In this document: one piece after another, positions 1 to 9,136 of the stretch
Layout of the letters: the number at the start of each line of letters is the position of its first letter
Numbering within the stretch: position 1 is the stretch's first letter
Assembly: GCA_964195155.1 (NCBI GenBank)
Contig: CAXMOP010000021.1
Coordinates: 8,252-72,251 of the forward strand
Length of the DNA: 64,000 nucleotides
From: JACZST01 sp964195155
Lineage (GTDB): Bacteria > Actinomycetota > Acidimicrobiia > Spongiisociales > UBA5794
Direction: 5' to 3'
The notes under the pieces: generated by a model
Seen by the model: the letters and a program-made list of their open reading frames with translations, nothing else
Databases searched by the model: none
What the model was told of the DNA's origin: nothing
Position numbers and translations under genes: made by a program

Positions 1-1
1 A

Positions 2-1093
2 TTCCGGGCGGCAGCCGAAATCTTGAAGGATCGACTGACCATCATCGGTGTGCGATTCGCCGACTTCCGGGCCGTGGTCGAAGCAATCCCCGTTGCGATC
101 AATGTGCTCATCCTTGTCGTAGGGGCGGTTTTGGTGTCCGACGGGGTAATGACGACCGGACAACTCGTCTCGGTCGCCTACCTCATCACGCTGATGGCAT
201 TTCCTCTTCAGCTCATCGGCTTCGTGATCTTCGAGATGGCGCAGAGCCAGGCCGCGTGGAGCCGCGTTCAGGAGGTCCTCGATGCCGACGACCTCGTCGA
301 CCATGGTTCGCTGAAGGCGATGGCCGAGAGATCGGGCGCGCCGGTCGATTCGGATGAGATCGCCTTTTCCTACTTCGCCGATGAGCCGGTTCTCACCAAT
401 CTCCAGCTGGACATCCCGGCCGGCCGCACGGTGGCGGTCGTCGGCCCGACGGGTTCGGGGAAGTCGACCATGGCAATGCTGCTGGCGCGGCTATGGGATC
501 CGTCGGACGGAGCCATTCGGATCGACGGCAGGGATCTGCGCGAGTTCGCCCGCTCCGAGCTGCCGCTGGAGGTTGCGTTCGTTTCCCAGGACACCTTCCT
601 CTTCGACGACACGGTGTGGGGCAACATCACCCTCGGGGTCGACATCCCGGAGGATGACGTTCGCGAGGCGGCACGCCTTGCCGGCGTCGAGCGCTTCGCC
701 GGCAACCTGCCGGATGGCTACGACACGAATATCGGGGAGCGGGGCACCGCGCTCTCGGGAGGCGAGCGCCAGCGGGTTGCACTCGCTCGGGCCCTGGTCC
801 GAAAGCCGAGGGTCTTGTTGCTCGACGATGCGACCTCTGCGGTCGATCCTTCTGTGGAGACGGAGATCCTGCGGGGGCTCCAGGGCGCCGACCTTCCTGC
901 CACGATCGTGGTGGTTGCGTATCGCCGGTCGTCGATCATGCTGACCGATGAGGTGGTGTTCGTCGACGATGGCCGCATAGTCGCCCACGGGACCCACAAG
1001 GACCTGCTTGCCACGGTTCCCGGCTATGAACGGATTCTGCGCGCATACGAAGAAGACGCGGCGCGGCGAGAAGACGACCGGTCGGCACCGTGA
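2..1093 (+). CDS. ABC exporter half-transporter, degenerate-site subunit (5' partial)
   Basis: The frame is open to the window edge, so the N-terminus and part of the membrane domain are missing. What remains is the last membrane helices followed by a full nucleotide-binding domain: Walker A GPTGSGKST, Q-loop VSQDTFLF, signature LSGGERQR and Walker B VLLLDDATS. The Walker B catalytic Glu is Asp (DDATS instead of DEATS), and the switch His of the usual AHRLST is Tyr (AYRRSS). These changes mark the degenerate-site subunit of a heterodimeric type IV exporter such as LmrC or TM287. The gene overlaps the next by 4 bp (GTGA), which is consistent with translational coupling and a 1:1 complex. The substrate cannot be told; lipids or drugs are usual for the family. 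Confidence 0.9.
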   Translation, partial: FRAAAEILKDRLTIIGVRFADFRAVVEAIPVAINVLILVVGAVLVSDGVMTTGQLVSVAYLITLMAFPLQLIGFVIFEMAQSQAAWSRVQEVLDADDLVDHGSLKAMAERSGAPVDSDEIAFSYFADEPVLTNLQLDIPAGRTVAVVGPTGSGKSTMAMLLARLWDPSDGAIRIDGRDLREFARSELPLEVAFVSQDTFLFDDTVWGNITLGVDIPEDDVREAARLAGVERFAGNLPDGYDTNIGERGTALSGGERQRVALARALVRKPRVLLLDDATSAVDPSVETEILRGLQGADLPATIVVVAYRRSSIMLTDEVVFVDDGRIVAHGTHKDLLATVPGYERILRAYEEDAARREDDRSAP

Positions 1094-2910
1094 ACGACTC
1101 GACGACCTCGGTGCTCAGAGAGGCTTTCCGGGTCTCACCGAAACTGTCACGGGGTCTGGTCTTCACCCTCGTTCTGGCGGGCTTCGGCACGGTTCTCGAG
1201 CTGGTCGTCCCGATCACGGTGCAGCGGATCATCGACAGCGTGTTGCTCTCCGGGTCGCCCGCCCCGGGCGGCATCGACCGCGGCCAAGCGGTCCAGGCAG
1301 CCGCGGCGGCGTTGGTGGCAATCGTTGCCGCCGCGGTGGCGAGAAGGTTCTCTCTGGCGCGTCTCGCCCGATCGGCGGCTGCCGGGCTCGCCGATCTCAG
1401 GGTTACGACCTTCCGCCAGGTCCACCGGCTGTCGATGCTGCACGTCCAGTCGGAGCGGAGAGGCGCCCTCGTGGGCCGGGTCACATCGGACGTCGAAACG
1501 ATCCAGGAGTTCATGGAGTGGGGTGGTGTCGGATTGTTGCTCGGGACGGCCCAGGTGACGCTGGCATTGATCGTGATGGTCGTGTACGAATGGCGATTGG
1601 CGTTGATTATCGCCATCGGCGTGACCATCTACGCGGGCCTGTTTCTCCTCTTCCAGAGGATCTTGCAGCGGGCCCACGACCGCGTGCGTGACCGGGTCGG
1701 TGATTCGCTTGCCGTCATCGGCGAGGCCACGGCGGGGTTATCGACGGTGCGGGCATTCGGCATGGAAGACGCCGGCATGGCCAGGGTCAAGAACACCCTC
1801 GACCGGCAATACCGCGCCGAGTTCGGGGCCGGAGCGCTCGCCGCCGTCCTGTTCTCCTCGGCCGAGGTCTTCTCCGGCGTGATCACGGCATCGGCCGTTG
1901 CCTTTGGCATCACCTTCGGCGTCGACTGGGGGCTGAGTGCCGGCACCCTCGTGGCTTTCTTGTTTCTCGTCACGCTGTTGGTAGCGCCCGTCCAGATCCT
2001 GGTTGAGACCGTCAACCAGGCGCAGTCCGCCGGAGCCGGGCTGCGCAAGATCCTTGGTGTGTTGAACAGCGAGGTCGAGGTGCCGGATCCGCCCGACGGC
2101 GTCGATCTTCCCGACCAGGCCCTCGATGTTCGTTTCAGCCACGTGTGGTTCCGTTACCCGACCGGCGAGCACGTCATGCGCGACGCCACGGTGTCGATCC
2201 AGGCAGGCGAGCGGATCGCGGTTGTTGGGGAAACCGGTTCGGGGAAAACGACATTCGCCAGGCTTGCCACCCGGCTACTCGACCCGGAGAGCGGAAGCGT
2301 CGTGGTCGGCGGCGTTCTCCTCGACCGGGTGAGATTTGCTTCGCTGCGAACCCGTGTCGCATATGTTCCGCAAGAAGGGTTCCTCTTCGACGGCACCGTC
2401 GCCGACAACATTCGATACGGAAAGCCGAGCGCAGACGACACGGGGATTCGCGCCGCCGTTGCAGATCTCGGTCTCCTCGAATGGGTCGAGTCGCTCCCAA
2501 ACGGGATCGAATCCAGAGTCGGCGAACGAGGTTCGAATCTCTCCGCAGGTGAGCGGCAGTTGGTTGCCATCGTCAGGGCCTGGATTGCCAACCCGGATCT
2601 CCTGGTGCTCGACGAGGCCACGTCGGCCGTGGACCCGGCGTTGGAGGTGCAACTCAGGAGGGCGATCGAGCGCCTCACCGCAGGCCGCACGTCGATCGCG
2701 ATTGCCCATCGGCTATCCACAGCCGAGGCGGCCGATACGATCCTGGTGTTCGACGACGGGGAAATCGTCGAGCGCGGCCCCCACGCCGATCTCGTTGCCC
2801 GGGGAGGGGTCTACGCCAAGCTCCATCGGGACTGGGAAGGGGCGGCAGGCGGGTCTGGTTCCGGGCACGCAACGACGCTACGCAGCCGGGCTGCGCCGAC
2901 CGAGGACTAG
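1090..2910 (+). CDS. ABC exporter half-transporter, catalytic-site subunit
   Basis: This is a full-length half-transporter of 606 aa with a six-helix membrane domain (about residues 20-320) and an NBD (about 350-590). The NBD has Walker A GETGSGKTT, Q-loop YVPQEGFLF, Walker B LLVLDEATSAVDP and switch IAHRLST, all canonical. Its signature is LSAGERQ rather than LSGGQ. That deviation falls in the site shared with the Asp/Tyr-substituted partner upstream, so the two genes together form one intact and one degenerate ATP site, as in LmrCD or BmrCD. It starts at a GTG that overlaps the upstream stop. The product acts in the cytoplasmic membrane as an exporter; substrate unknown. Confidence 0.9.
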   Translation: MNDSTTSVLREAFRVSPKLSRGLVFTLVLAGFGTVLELVVPITVQRIIDSVLLSGSPAPGGIDRGQAVQAAAAALVAIVAAAVARRFSLARLARSAAAGLADLRVTTFRQVHRLSMLHVQSERRGALVGRVTSDVETIQEFMEWGGVGLLLGTAQVTLALIVMVVYEWRLALIIAIGVTIYAGLFLLFQRILQRAHDRVRDRVGDSLAVIGEATAGLSTVRAFGMEDAGMARVKNTLDRQYRAEFGAGALAAVLFSSAEVFSGVITASAVAFGITFGVDWGLSAGTLVAFLFLVTLLVAPVQILVETVNQAQSAGAGLRKILGVLNSEVEVPDPPDGVDLPDQALDVRFSHVWFRYPTGEHVMRDATVSIQAGERIAVVGETGSGKTTFARLATRLLDPESGSVVVGGVLLDRVRFASLRTRVAYVPQEGFLFDGTVADNIRYGKPSADDTGIRAAVADLGLLEWVESLPNGIESRVGERGSNLSAGERQLVAIVRAWIANPDLLVLDEATSAVDPALEVQLRRAIERLTAGRTSIAIAHRLSTAEAADTILVFDDGEIVERGPHADLVARGGVYAKLHRDWEGAAGGSGSGHATTLRSRAAPTED

Positions 2911-3126
2911 TTCCGTCGCATCCGTTGTCAGGAGCCGAAAATCCTTTGATCCAAAGGGGAAGTGGCGTGTAGGTCGCACGAATCAAAACACTGAGAGTGT
3001 TCAAGATCCGGGTGATGATGGTCGATATTCAGCGTTGAACCGGTGGGACGGCCAGCGGGGTAAGTTATACCCATTATGCAGGGTGATTCACAGACAGACC
3101 TGCATCGGTCTTCCAAGGTTCACTTC
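2911..3126. other. intergenic stretch without recognisable gene
   Basis: Together with the terminator and hairpin that follow, this makes a 319-bp gap between convergent genes. No ORF with coding character is seen. A short untranslated RNA ending at the following terminator is possible, but no convincing promoter was found. Confidence 0.3.
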
Positions 3127-3156
3127 AGGAGCCCCCGTAAGGGGGCTCCTGCTTTT
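3127..3156 (+). terminator. intrinsic terminator
   Basis: A perfect 10-bp stem (AGGAGCCCCC / GGGGGCTCCT) with a GTAA loop is followed by GCTTTT. It lies between the convergent ABC and permease genes and probably ends the ABC operon, although it is about 215 bp past its stop. Confidence 0.8.
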
Positions 3157-3231
3157 GAGTCGCGAGTCGCGAGTCGCGAGGCCCGATCCGACCTTTTTTG
3201 CTCGTGTCTCGCGTCTCGCGACTCGCGACTC
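3157..3231. repeat. S1: heptad-repeat hairpin
   Basis: The left arm is three to four tandem copies of GAGTCGC and the right arm is copies of the reverse complement (GCGACTC), with about 25 nt between them. The right arm covers the stop codon (3230-3232) of the permease gene on the minus strand. Confidence 0.8.
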
Positions 3232-5428
3232 AGCTGATAAACCACTGCACCGCTCGGACCGCTGCGTTCGGTTTCTCCAGCAGCGGAGTGTGAACCAACA
3301 GGGCCGGGCAGTCGACCGCCTCGGCGATGCGGTCGGCGAGATCGGTCACCACGTGGAATCGATGGGTCGGCGCGCCAAGCAGGACCAGGTTGGAGCCGCG
3401 TGACAGCTCGGTGAGCGTCGACACCAGATCCTCGGTCGGCCGGATGAGATCGTCCCACCCAACGGTGAGCACGTCGCCGAGCCGCTCGTGGTATTCGTGG
3501 ATGGCCTCGGTCTGGGCGTCGGGCGCATCCGGCGCGGTCACGTGCACAAACCGGATCGTCGCATCTTCGTAGCGGGCGATGTGATCGGCCATCCCGATCT
3601 TGACGGGGTCATAGGGCCCGCCGGTGCCGAGCACTGAGATTGAGTCGATCGAATCTACCGCCCGATTGCGGAGGAAGACCGAGTCGCACACCAGATGCTC
3701 GCGCAGCCATTTCAGGTCTCTCGTCACGGTTCTGGTGGCGCGCAGCTCCTGGGGCAGGTCGGCGATGAACAGGTCGACGCCCTCGTTTTCCACGTACTGG
3801 TGGACCGCCCCGCGCCGATCCTCGTCGGTGTAGTGCGTTGCGGTGACCGCGATGCCGAGACGGTCGGCCTCTGCCTGGTCGGCGGCGGTAGGGACCAGCC
3901 TTGCCGTGGAGGTGTCGAAGTTGATCACGTGGATATGCCCGCCCGGTGCGATGCTGAGCCGCAGCGCCAGACGAAAAAGCGTGTGTTGCCGGGCGAGCCG
4001 TGTCGGTCGTCTGATCAGCAGGACAATGTGTTTGCGTCCCCCCGAGGCGACCTCGGCTGCGGTGAGATCGACGAGGCGATCATCCGCCCTCCCTCTGAGA
4101 GCCTCGCGGGCCGCCGATTCCTTGACGGCGCGAGCCTGCCCGAACCCGCGGTACCAGAGCACCCCGGCGACGATGAACAACAGGGCACCGACCGTGGGAA
4201 CGATGCCCATCTGGGTCAGGAGAACGATCGGGGCGATGATCCCGAAGACCTGGAGCCACGGATACCAGGGGGAACGGAACTCGGGCCGATACCACTTGAG
4301 GTCGGCTTCACGAAAGGCGATCAGCGCCAGGTTCACAAAGGCGAACACCAGCAGCTGGAAGGCAGATGCCAGCTTGGCGAGCTCCAACAGCGGAAGTGTC
4401 AGGACGAGCAGGATGAGGACACTGCCGGTGACCAGGATGGCCGCGTATGGTGCGTTGCTTCGCTCTCCCACCTTGGCGAGGAATCCGGGCGCCAGCGAGT
4501 TGCGCGCCATGGCGAGGGGGTATCGGGCCGACGAGATGATGCCGGAGTTCGCCATCGATATGAGGGCAAGCACCGCGACGGCTGCCACGACGTAGGTTCC
4601 GAAGCTCCCCATGAACTGTTCCGCCGCGGTCAACACCGGCGTCTCGGTGGCAGCAAGCTCCGATGCGGGAGTCACACCGACCATCACGGCAACGACCGAC
4701 GGATACAGCACCATCGCAATCGCTACCGAGGTCAGCATGCTCAGCGGGAGGTTTCGTCCCGGCCGCTTGACCTCTTCTGCGACGCTTGCCACCTGGGTCA
4801 CTCCGATGTAGGAGACGAAGACGAGCCCGGTCGCGGATAGCAGTCCCTTCAGCCCGTGGGGCAGGAAGGGGTCGTAGCGGAAGCCCTCGGTGTTGGGCAC
4901 GCCGAGGAACACGAACCCGGCCAGCAGCAGGAGGACGACGGTGACGAGCACGGCCTGGAACCCTGCTGTTTCCTTGACACCGATGAGGTTGATGGCGATG
5001 AGGACGACGGCGATCGCGGCGGCGACGAGCCGCTCATCATGCTCGAAGAAGAATTCCAGATATGCAGAGAGGCCAACGAGAGCGAATGCAGCTTTGAAGA
5101 CCAGCGACGACCAGACACCGAACCCGGCAATCGTGCCCATGAGCGGACCCATGGCCCGGTCGATGTAGACGTAGGTGCCGCCGGATTGGGGCATAGCCGT
5201 GGCCATCTCGGACTGTGAAAGGGCAGCGGGAATCACCACGAACCCGGCGAGAAAGAACGCCAGGATGACCGCCGGTCCTGCGATCGTGAACGCGAGACCA
5301 GGGAGCACGAAGATGCCGGAGCCAATCATGGCGCCGACCGAGATGGCCAGCACGCCATAGAGGCCGAGGCGGCGCTGCAGGACCGCGCTGGTGAATGCGG
5401 CTGGTTGCGGCTCGTTCCCGTTGTTCAA
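3230..5428 (-). CDS. APC-family amino acid permease fused to tandem universal-stress domains
   Basis: The protein has 732 aa. Residues about 15-430 form an amino acid/polyamine permease of the APC superfamily, with the early GAMIGSGIFVLPG helix-1 motif and about 12 hydrophobic segments. Residues about 470-725 are soluble and look like two USP-like alpha/beta domains, the first starting near RKHIVLLIRRP. Permease-USP fusions are known in archaea and some bacteria, where the cytoplasmic part is thought to gate or regulate transport; that role is inferred here. The nearest genes on the same strand are MFS transporters about 40 bp upstream. The stop codon lies inside hairpin S1. Confidence 0.88.
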   Translation of the reverse strand: MNNGNEPQPAAFTSAVLQRRLGLYGVLAISVGAMIGSGIFVLPGLAFTIAGPAVILAFFLAGFVVIPAALSQSEMATAMPQSGGTYVYIDRAMGPLMGTIAGFGVWSSLVFKAAFALVGLSAYLEFFFEHDERLVAAAIAVVLIAINLIGVKETAGFQAVLVTVVLLLLAGFVFLGVPNTEGFRYDPFLPHGLKGLLSATGLVFVSYIGVTQVASVAEEVKRPGRNLPLSMLTSVAIAMVLYPSVVAVMVGVTPASELAATETPVLTAAEQFMGSFGTYVVAAVAVLALISMANSGIISSARYPLAMARNSLAPGFLAKVGERSNAPYAAILVTGSVLILLVLTLPLLELAKLASAFQLLVFAFVNLALIAFREADLKWYRPEFRSPWYPWLQVFGIIAPIVLLTQMGIVPTVGALLFIVAGVLWYRGFGQARAVKESAAREALRGRADDRLVDLTAAEVASGGRKHIVLLIRRPTRLARQHTLFRLALRLSIAPGGHIHVINFDTSTARLVPTAADQAEADRLGIAVTATHYTDEDRRGAVHQYVENEGVDLFIADLPQELRATRTVTRDLKWLREHLVCDSVFLRNRAVDSIDSISVLGTGGPYDPVKIGMADHIARYEDATIRFVHVTAPDAPDAQTEAIHEYHERLGDVLTVGWDDLIRPTEDLVSTLTELSRGSNLVLLGAPTHRFHVVTDLADRIAEAVDCPALLVHTPLLEKPNAAVRAVQWFIS

Positions 5429-5471
5429 GGTCGCTACAACCTACCGAATCGGTCGCGAATAGCCGGGATCG

Positions 5472-6809
5472 TTACCGGCTGAGGGTCCGCGGTTGGTTGC
5501 GCGCCTCCCGACCGGCTTCGACGTCGACAAAGGACAGGACGACGGCGCCGATAACGAAGAAGATCGCCAGGAACAGGATGGCGAGCCGCGAAGAGCCGGT
5601 GGCAATGCCCACCGCGGCAAAGATCAGGGGCCCGAAGATCGCCGAGAATTTGGAGAACACCGAGTAGAACCCGAAGAACTCGGCCGAGGCGTCCTCGGGG
5701 ATCATCGACGCATAGAGGGAGCGAGAGAGTGCTTGGACACCGCCGAGGACTAACCCCGCTAGGGCGCCGACGCCCAGGAATCCGAGCGGCTGCTCTGCTG
5801 GGAGCAGATATGCCGCGACGGCGACGCCGACCCAGCCGGCAATCGAGACCATGATTGCTCGCTTGGTCCCCGTTACGCCTGCCAGCCATCCGAAGACGAG
5901 CGCCCCGACGAATGCGACCAGCTGGATGACGACGAAGGCTGCGGCAATGGCCGTCGCGTCGAGCAGCAGCGTCTCGGTTGCGTAGACCGGGGTGATCCGG
6001 ATCGCGGTCGACACGCCGTCGTTGTAGAACAGGAAGGCGAGCAAGAACAGCGCGAGCTGCTTGAACGCCAGCACGCTTCGGGTGGTCTGCACGGTACGGC
6101 TGAAGCCGATCCTGACATACGCAGGGATGGGCCGGTCCGGCGTCTCCGGCAGCTCGGCGCGGTCGCCGGCGCGTGGCAGCCGGGTGAAGGCGAAGGCGCC
6201 GAAACCGGCCCACCACAATCCGGCGGAGGCGATGACGACGCGCTCCGCGGTCTCGCCCACCCAGGCGTTCTGGTCGGCGTAGAGGAGCAGCGCTACCGCC
6301 AAGATCAAGTGGAGGCCGCCTCCGGCGTAGCCGAGTGCGAAGCCTCTTGCCGATACCCGGTCCACGGTATCTGGTGTCGTGATCTCGGGCAGAAACCCGT
6401 CGTACATCACGTTGGCTGCGGCGAATCCGATCTGGGCGACGAGCGCCAGCACCACGGCGAACACGAGATCGCCGGCACCGGGCAGTGCGGTGAGGACGGC
6501 GAATGCAGCGCCCGTATAGGCAAAGAACCGCAGCAAGGTCAGCTTGCGGTCGGTGTAATCGGCAATCGCCCCGAGCACCGGCATGGCGATGAACAGCAGC
6601 AGCGCCCCGAGGCCGATGACGATGCCGAAGAAGGCCTCGGCGCCGATCGTGGTCCCGCCGATCGTCAAACCATCGGTCGGGTAGATGACATCGGAGAAGA
6701 GGATGGCGAAAACGAGGCTCCCGGCCGTGATGTAGGCCGAGTTGGCCCAGTCGTACATCGCCCATCCGAAGATGGTGCGTTTGTCGTTGCGTATGTCGTT
6801 GGAAGCCAT
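5472..6809 (-). CDS. MFS transporter, UMF1/Atg22-like
   Basis: The protein has 445 aa and about 12 hydrophobic segments. The N-terminal GWAMYDWANSAY is the hallmark of the UMF1 (Atg22-like vacuole effluxer) branch of the major facilitator superfamily. The eukaryotic relatives export amino acids from vacuoles, while the bacterial members are mostly uncharacterised, so the substrate is open. It lies 23 bp downstream of a second MFS gene on the same strand, so the two are probably co-transcribed. Confidence 0.88.
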   Translation of the reverse strand: MASNDIRNDKRTIFGWAMYDWANSAYITAGSLVFAILFSDVIYPTDGLTIGGTTIGAEAFFGIVIGLGALLLFIAMPVLGAIADYTDRKLTLLRFFAYTGAAFAVLTALPGAGDLVFAVVLALVAQIGFAAANVMYDGFLPEITTPDTVDRVSARGFALGYAGGGLHLILAVALLLYADQNAWVGETAERVVIASAGLWWAGFGAFAFTRLPRAGDRAELPETPDRPIPAYVRIGFSRTVQTTRSVLAFKQLALFLLAFLFYNDGVSTAIRITPVYATETLLLDATAIAAAFVVIQLVAFVGALVFGWLAGVTGTKRAIMVSIAGWVGVAVAAYLLPAEQPLGFLGVGALAGLVLGGVQALSRSLYASMIPEDASAEFFGFYSVFSKFSAIFGPLIFAAVGIATGSSRLAILFLAIFFVIGAVVLSFVDVEAGREARNQPRTLSR

Positions 6810-6832
6810 CGATCACGTGTCCCGAGGCGACG

Positions 6833-8017
6833 CTAGCCCGTCGTCGCGGCGGTGGGTGCGTCGCGGTAGCCCCGCCAAACCCCGACCAGTGCAACAGCGG
6901 CCGCCGATGCCACGATCGACATGATCCACATCGCCGCGTAGCTTCCGGTGGCGTCCACCGTCGCTCCGTACAGCGGGGGGCCAACGCCGAGCCCGGTCAA
7001 GAACCCGAGGAGTACCACGCCCGAGGCCCGACCCGTCGCTGCTCCCGCTTCGTTGATGACCGTCAGCATCCCGACCGAGTTCCACGCCGAGGTGCTGGCC
7101 CCGATGAGCACTGCGCCCACCCACAGCAGCCAGATCCACCGGGTGGAGGCCAGCAGCAGTATCGAGGCGATGACACCGAGCATCGCCATGACGCCGAGCG
7201 ACCACAAGTAGCGGTGCCGTCGCTCTGCATACCGGGCCCAGAGGATCCGTGCGGCAAAGGCGACGCTGCCCACCACCGTGATTGCCAGCCCTCCGATGCG
7301 CGGATCGAGGCCGAGCGACTCCTCGGCGAAGAGCGGGATGAAGAACGTGACGGCGCCGGCAAAGCCCATCACCAGCCCGTAGGCGCCAAGCCACCAGATC
7401 GACGGGGGCAGGCGGTGTGCTCCGGCACCGGTCGACTGCGCCGATCGATCGGATGCCGGGATGACGATGAAGGCGATGACCGCACCAGCCAGGGGCAAGA
7501 CGGCGAGAGCGAGCATTGCCGCCCTCCAACCAAATGCGATCGCCAAGGTCGGCAGAACCAGCCCGGCCGCGGTGATCGCGGCTTGCACCCCGGACTGTTT
7601 GATCCCGGTGGTGACGCCACGCTCCCCGGGGGGGAGGTCCTCACCGATCAACTTGTTCGTCGCCGGGTTCGCCCCCGCCTGGCCGACGGCGGCTAGAGCG
7701 GCAGCAATGAAGAGCCACGTCAGGGCAGGGGCGATGCCGAACACGACGAAGGCCACCACAGAGAGGCTGAAGACAAAGATGAGAGCGGCCTTGCCTCCGA
7801 TGCGGTCGGTGACCAATCCAATCGCGGGGGACAGCACGGCGGCGAGTACCACGTTCGTGGCGATGATCCAGCCCAGCGTGGTCCGGGAGATCGAGAGGTC
7901 GTCGATGATGAAGGTGGCCAAGATCCCCATCGAGGGTGCGGCGAGCGTGGCGGCACCCATCGCGCTGAACAGGAGCGCGACGAACACCACGCGCCGGCTG
8001 CTCGTCATCGTCGCCAT
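6833..8017 (-). CDS. MFS transporter
   Basis: The protein has 394 aa and 12 predicted membrane segments. The cytoplasmic loop motif LVTDRIGGKAAL after helix 2 is the MFS signature-type loop, and a second equivalent loop region occurs in the C-terminal half. It is the first gene of a likely two-gene unit with the UMF1-type transporter. Nothing in the neighbourhood fixes a substrate; the family includes anion, sugar-acid and drug transporters. Confidence 0.85.
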   Translation of the reverse strand: MATMTSSRRVVFVALLFSAMGAATLAAPSMGILATFIIDDLSISRTTLGWIIATNVVLAAVLSPAIGLVTDRIGGKAALIFVFSLSVVAFVVFGIAPALTWLFIAAALAAVGQAGANPATNKLIGEDLPPGERGVTTGIKQSGVQAAITAAGLVLPTLAIAFGWRAAMLALAVLPLAGAVIAFIVIPASDRSAQSTGAGAHRLPPSIWWLGAYGLVMGFAGAVTFFIPLFAEESLGLDPRIGGLAITVVGSVAFAARILWARYAERRHRYLWSLGVMAMLGVIASILLLASTRWIWLLWVGAVLIGASTSAWNSVGMLTVINEAGAATGRASGVVLLGFLTGLGVGPPLYGATVDATGSYAAMWIMSIVASAAAVALVGVWRGYRDAPTAATTG

Positions 8018-8071
8018 GCCGGCAACCTAGCCTCGGGGCTGTTCGGCTCATCAACTACCCGGGCTTCACCC

Positions 8072-9136
8072 ATGTCTCTCGCTACCGAGATACCGATCCC
8101 CAAAGCGTTGGACGACGCGTTCGCCAAGGAATGGTCGTTCCTGGCTGCACCAGGAACCTGGTTCTCGGGCGGGGAACGGGTGGAGATCGCCGCCGAGGCA
8201 CGAAGGGCAATGACCGAATCCCTCTCCGATGACAGGCGTGGAGCTCAGGCAGTCAGCGGCGAGCCGAGTGCGAGCCGCCCGGAAAGAATGGCCGGCGAGC
8301 CGGCCGGCGAGGGCCTCCCTCCAGCCCTGCGTGACGTGGTTGACATGGTCGCGTCATCGTCGCCGTTGATCGACGCCGATTGGGTTGCTGGTCTCGATGA
8401 ACGGAACGTGACTTTGCCCGCCTATGCCGAGATCATCGGCATCGCCTCCCGAATGTCGGCGGTTGATTTCTTTCACCGTGCGTTGGGCCTTCCCCTCCCG
8501 CCGCTGCCGGAACCACAGGCCGGGGAGCCGACCCTTCTTCCGCCGCCGACGGATCTCATTGTCGGGAAGTCCTTCCTGCCGATGGTGCCACCGGTGAGCA
8601 TTCCGCAGACCATCTCGCTGGTCCCGCCCGAGACCCAAGCCTGGCAGGCGTTGTCCGACGCGACCTACATGACCTTCGACGAGATGGGCGATCCCGATCT
8701 TTCTCGATCGCTCCACCGCACGCAGATCGAGCTCGTCGCCGCACGAACGTCGCAGGTCAACGAGTGCTTCTACTGAGTGTTGGCGCATGCATCGATGCTC
8801 AGTTGGAGTGCGCAGAACATGGGAATCGCCTGGGATCCGAGGTCGATCACCGATCCGAGCGTTGATCCGCTGCTGGCGGGCGGGCGCGAGCTCGTTGGCT
8901 TTGTCGATGCCGCCCACGGCTCGGAAGACGATGTGCTGGCCTCGGCGCGGGCTGAGCTGCGCGCTGCGCTCGGTGATGCGGCCACGGTGGAAGCGGCCGC
9001 CGTGCTCGGCAACTTCAACCAGATGAACCGCCTCGCCGACGCCACCGGCATGCCGGTAGGCCCCGGATCAATGCGCCACTCCGAGCAGCTGCGCGCCGCC
9101 ACCGGGATCAAGCGCTTCCACGCCCATACGCCCTAA
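8072..9136 (+). CDS. AhpD-like alkylhydroperoxidase-family protein, candidate selenoprotein (in-frame TGA)
   Basis: Two open frames in the same phase (8072-8773 and 8777-9136) are separated only by a TGA at 8774-8776. Read through, they give 354 aa. The sequence around the TGA is NECFY-[TGA]-VLAHASML, and the AhpD/carboxymuconolactone decarboxylase family has CxxCxxxH here. The TGA therefore falls exactly on the second, redox-active cysteine and would give CFYU followed by VLAH, with the His in place. AhpD-like selenoproteins with Sec in this motif are known from environmental selenoproteome work. A possible bacterial SECIS follows at once. Both halves keep normal coding character. The alternative is a nonsense mutation or sequencing error at that one base. 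Residues about 50-80 are low-complexity and match repeat family E. The expected role is thiol/selenol peroxide reduction. Confidence 0.75.
8222..8290 (+). repeat. E5: family-E repeat inside the AhpD-like coding sequence
   Basis: The stretch from CAGGCAGTC through GGCGAGCC to TGCGAGCCGCCC (8246-8280) matches the core of repeat family E, found at 43231, 57703 and 58169. It is translated in frame as a Ser/Arg/Glu/Pro-rich linker (SGEPSASRPERMAGEP). Confidence 0.6.
8777..8820 (+). promoter_or_regulatory. candidate bacterial SECIS hairpin
   Basis: Directly after the TGA, GUGUU (8777-8781) can pair with AACAU (8816-8820), and GCGCAU (8783-8788) with GUGCGC (8808-8813), with a small internal loop. 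An apical CUC-AGUUG-GAG hairpin puts a GU in the loop 26-27 nt after UGA. That is within the spacing usual for bacterial SECIS elements. It was folded by eye only. Confidence 0.5.

Noticed and set aside
2525..2550. tRNA T-arm-like sequence (GGTTCGAATCTC)
   Set aside because: It lies inside the NBD coding sequence of the ABC gene, and no acceptor or anticodon arms fold around it.
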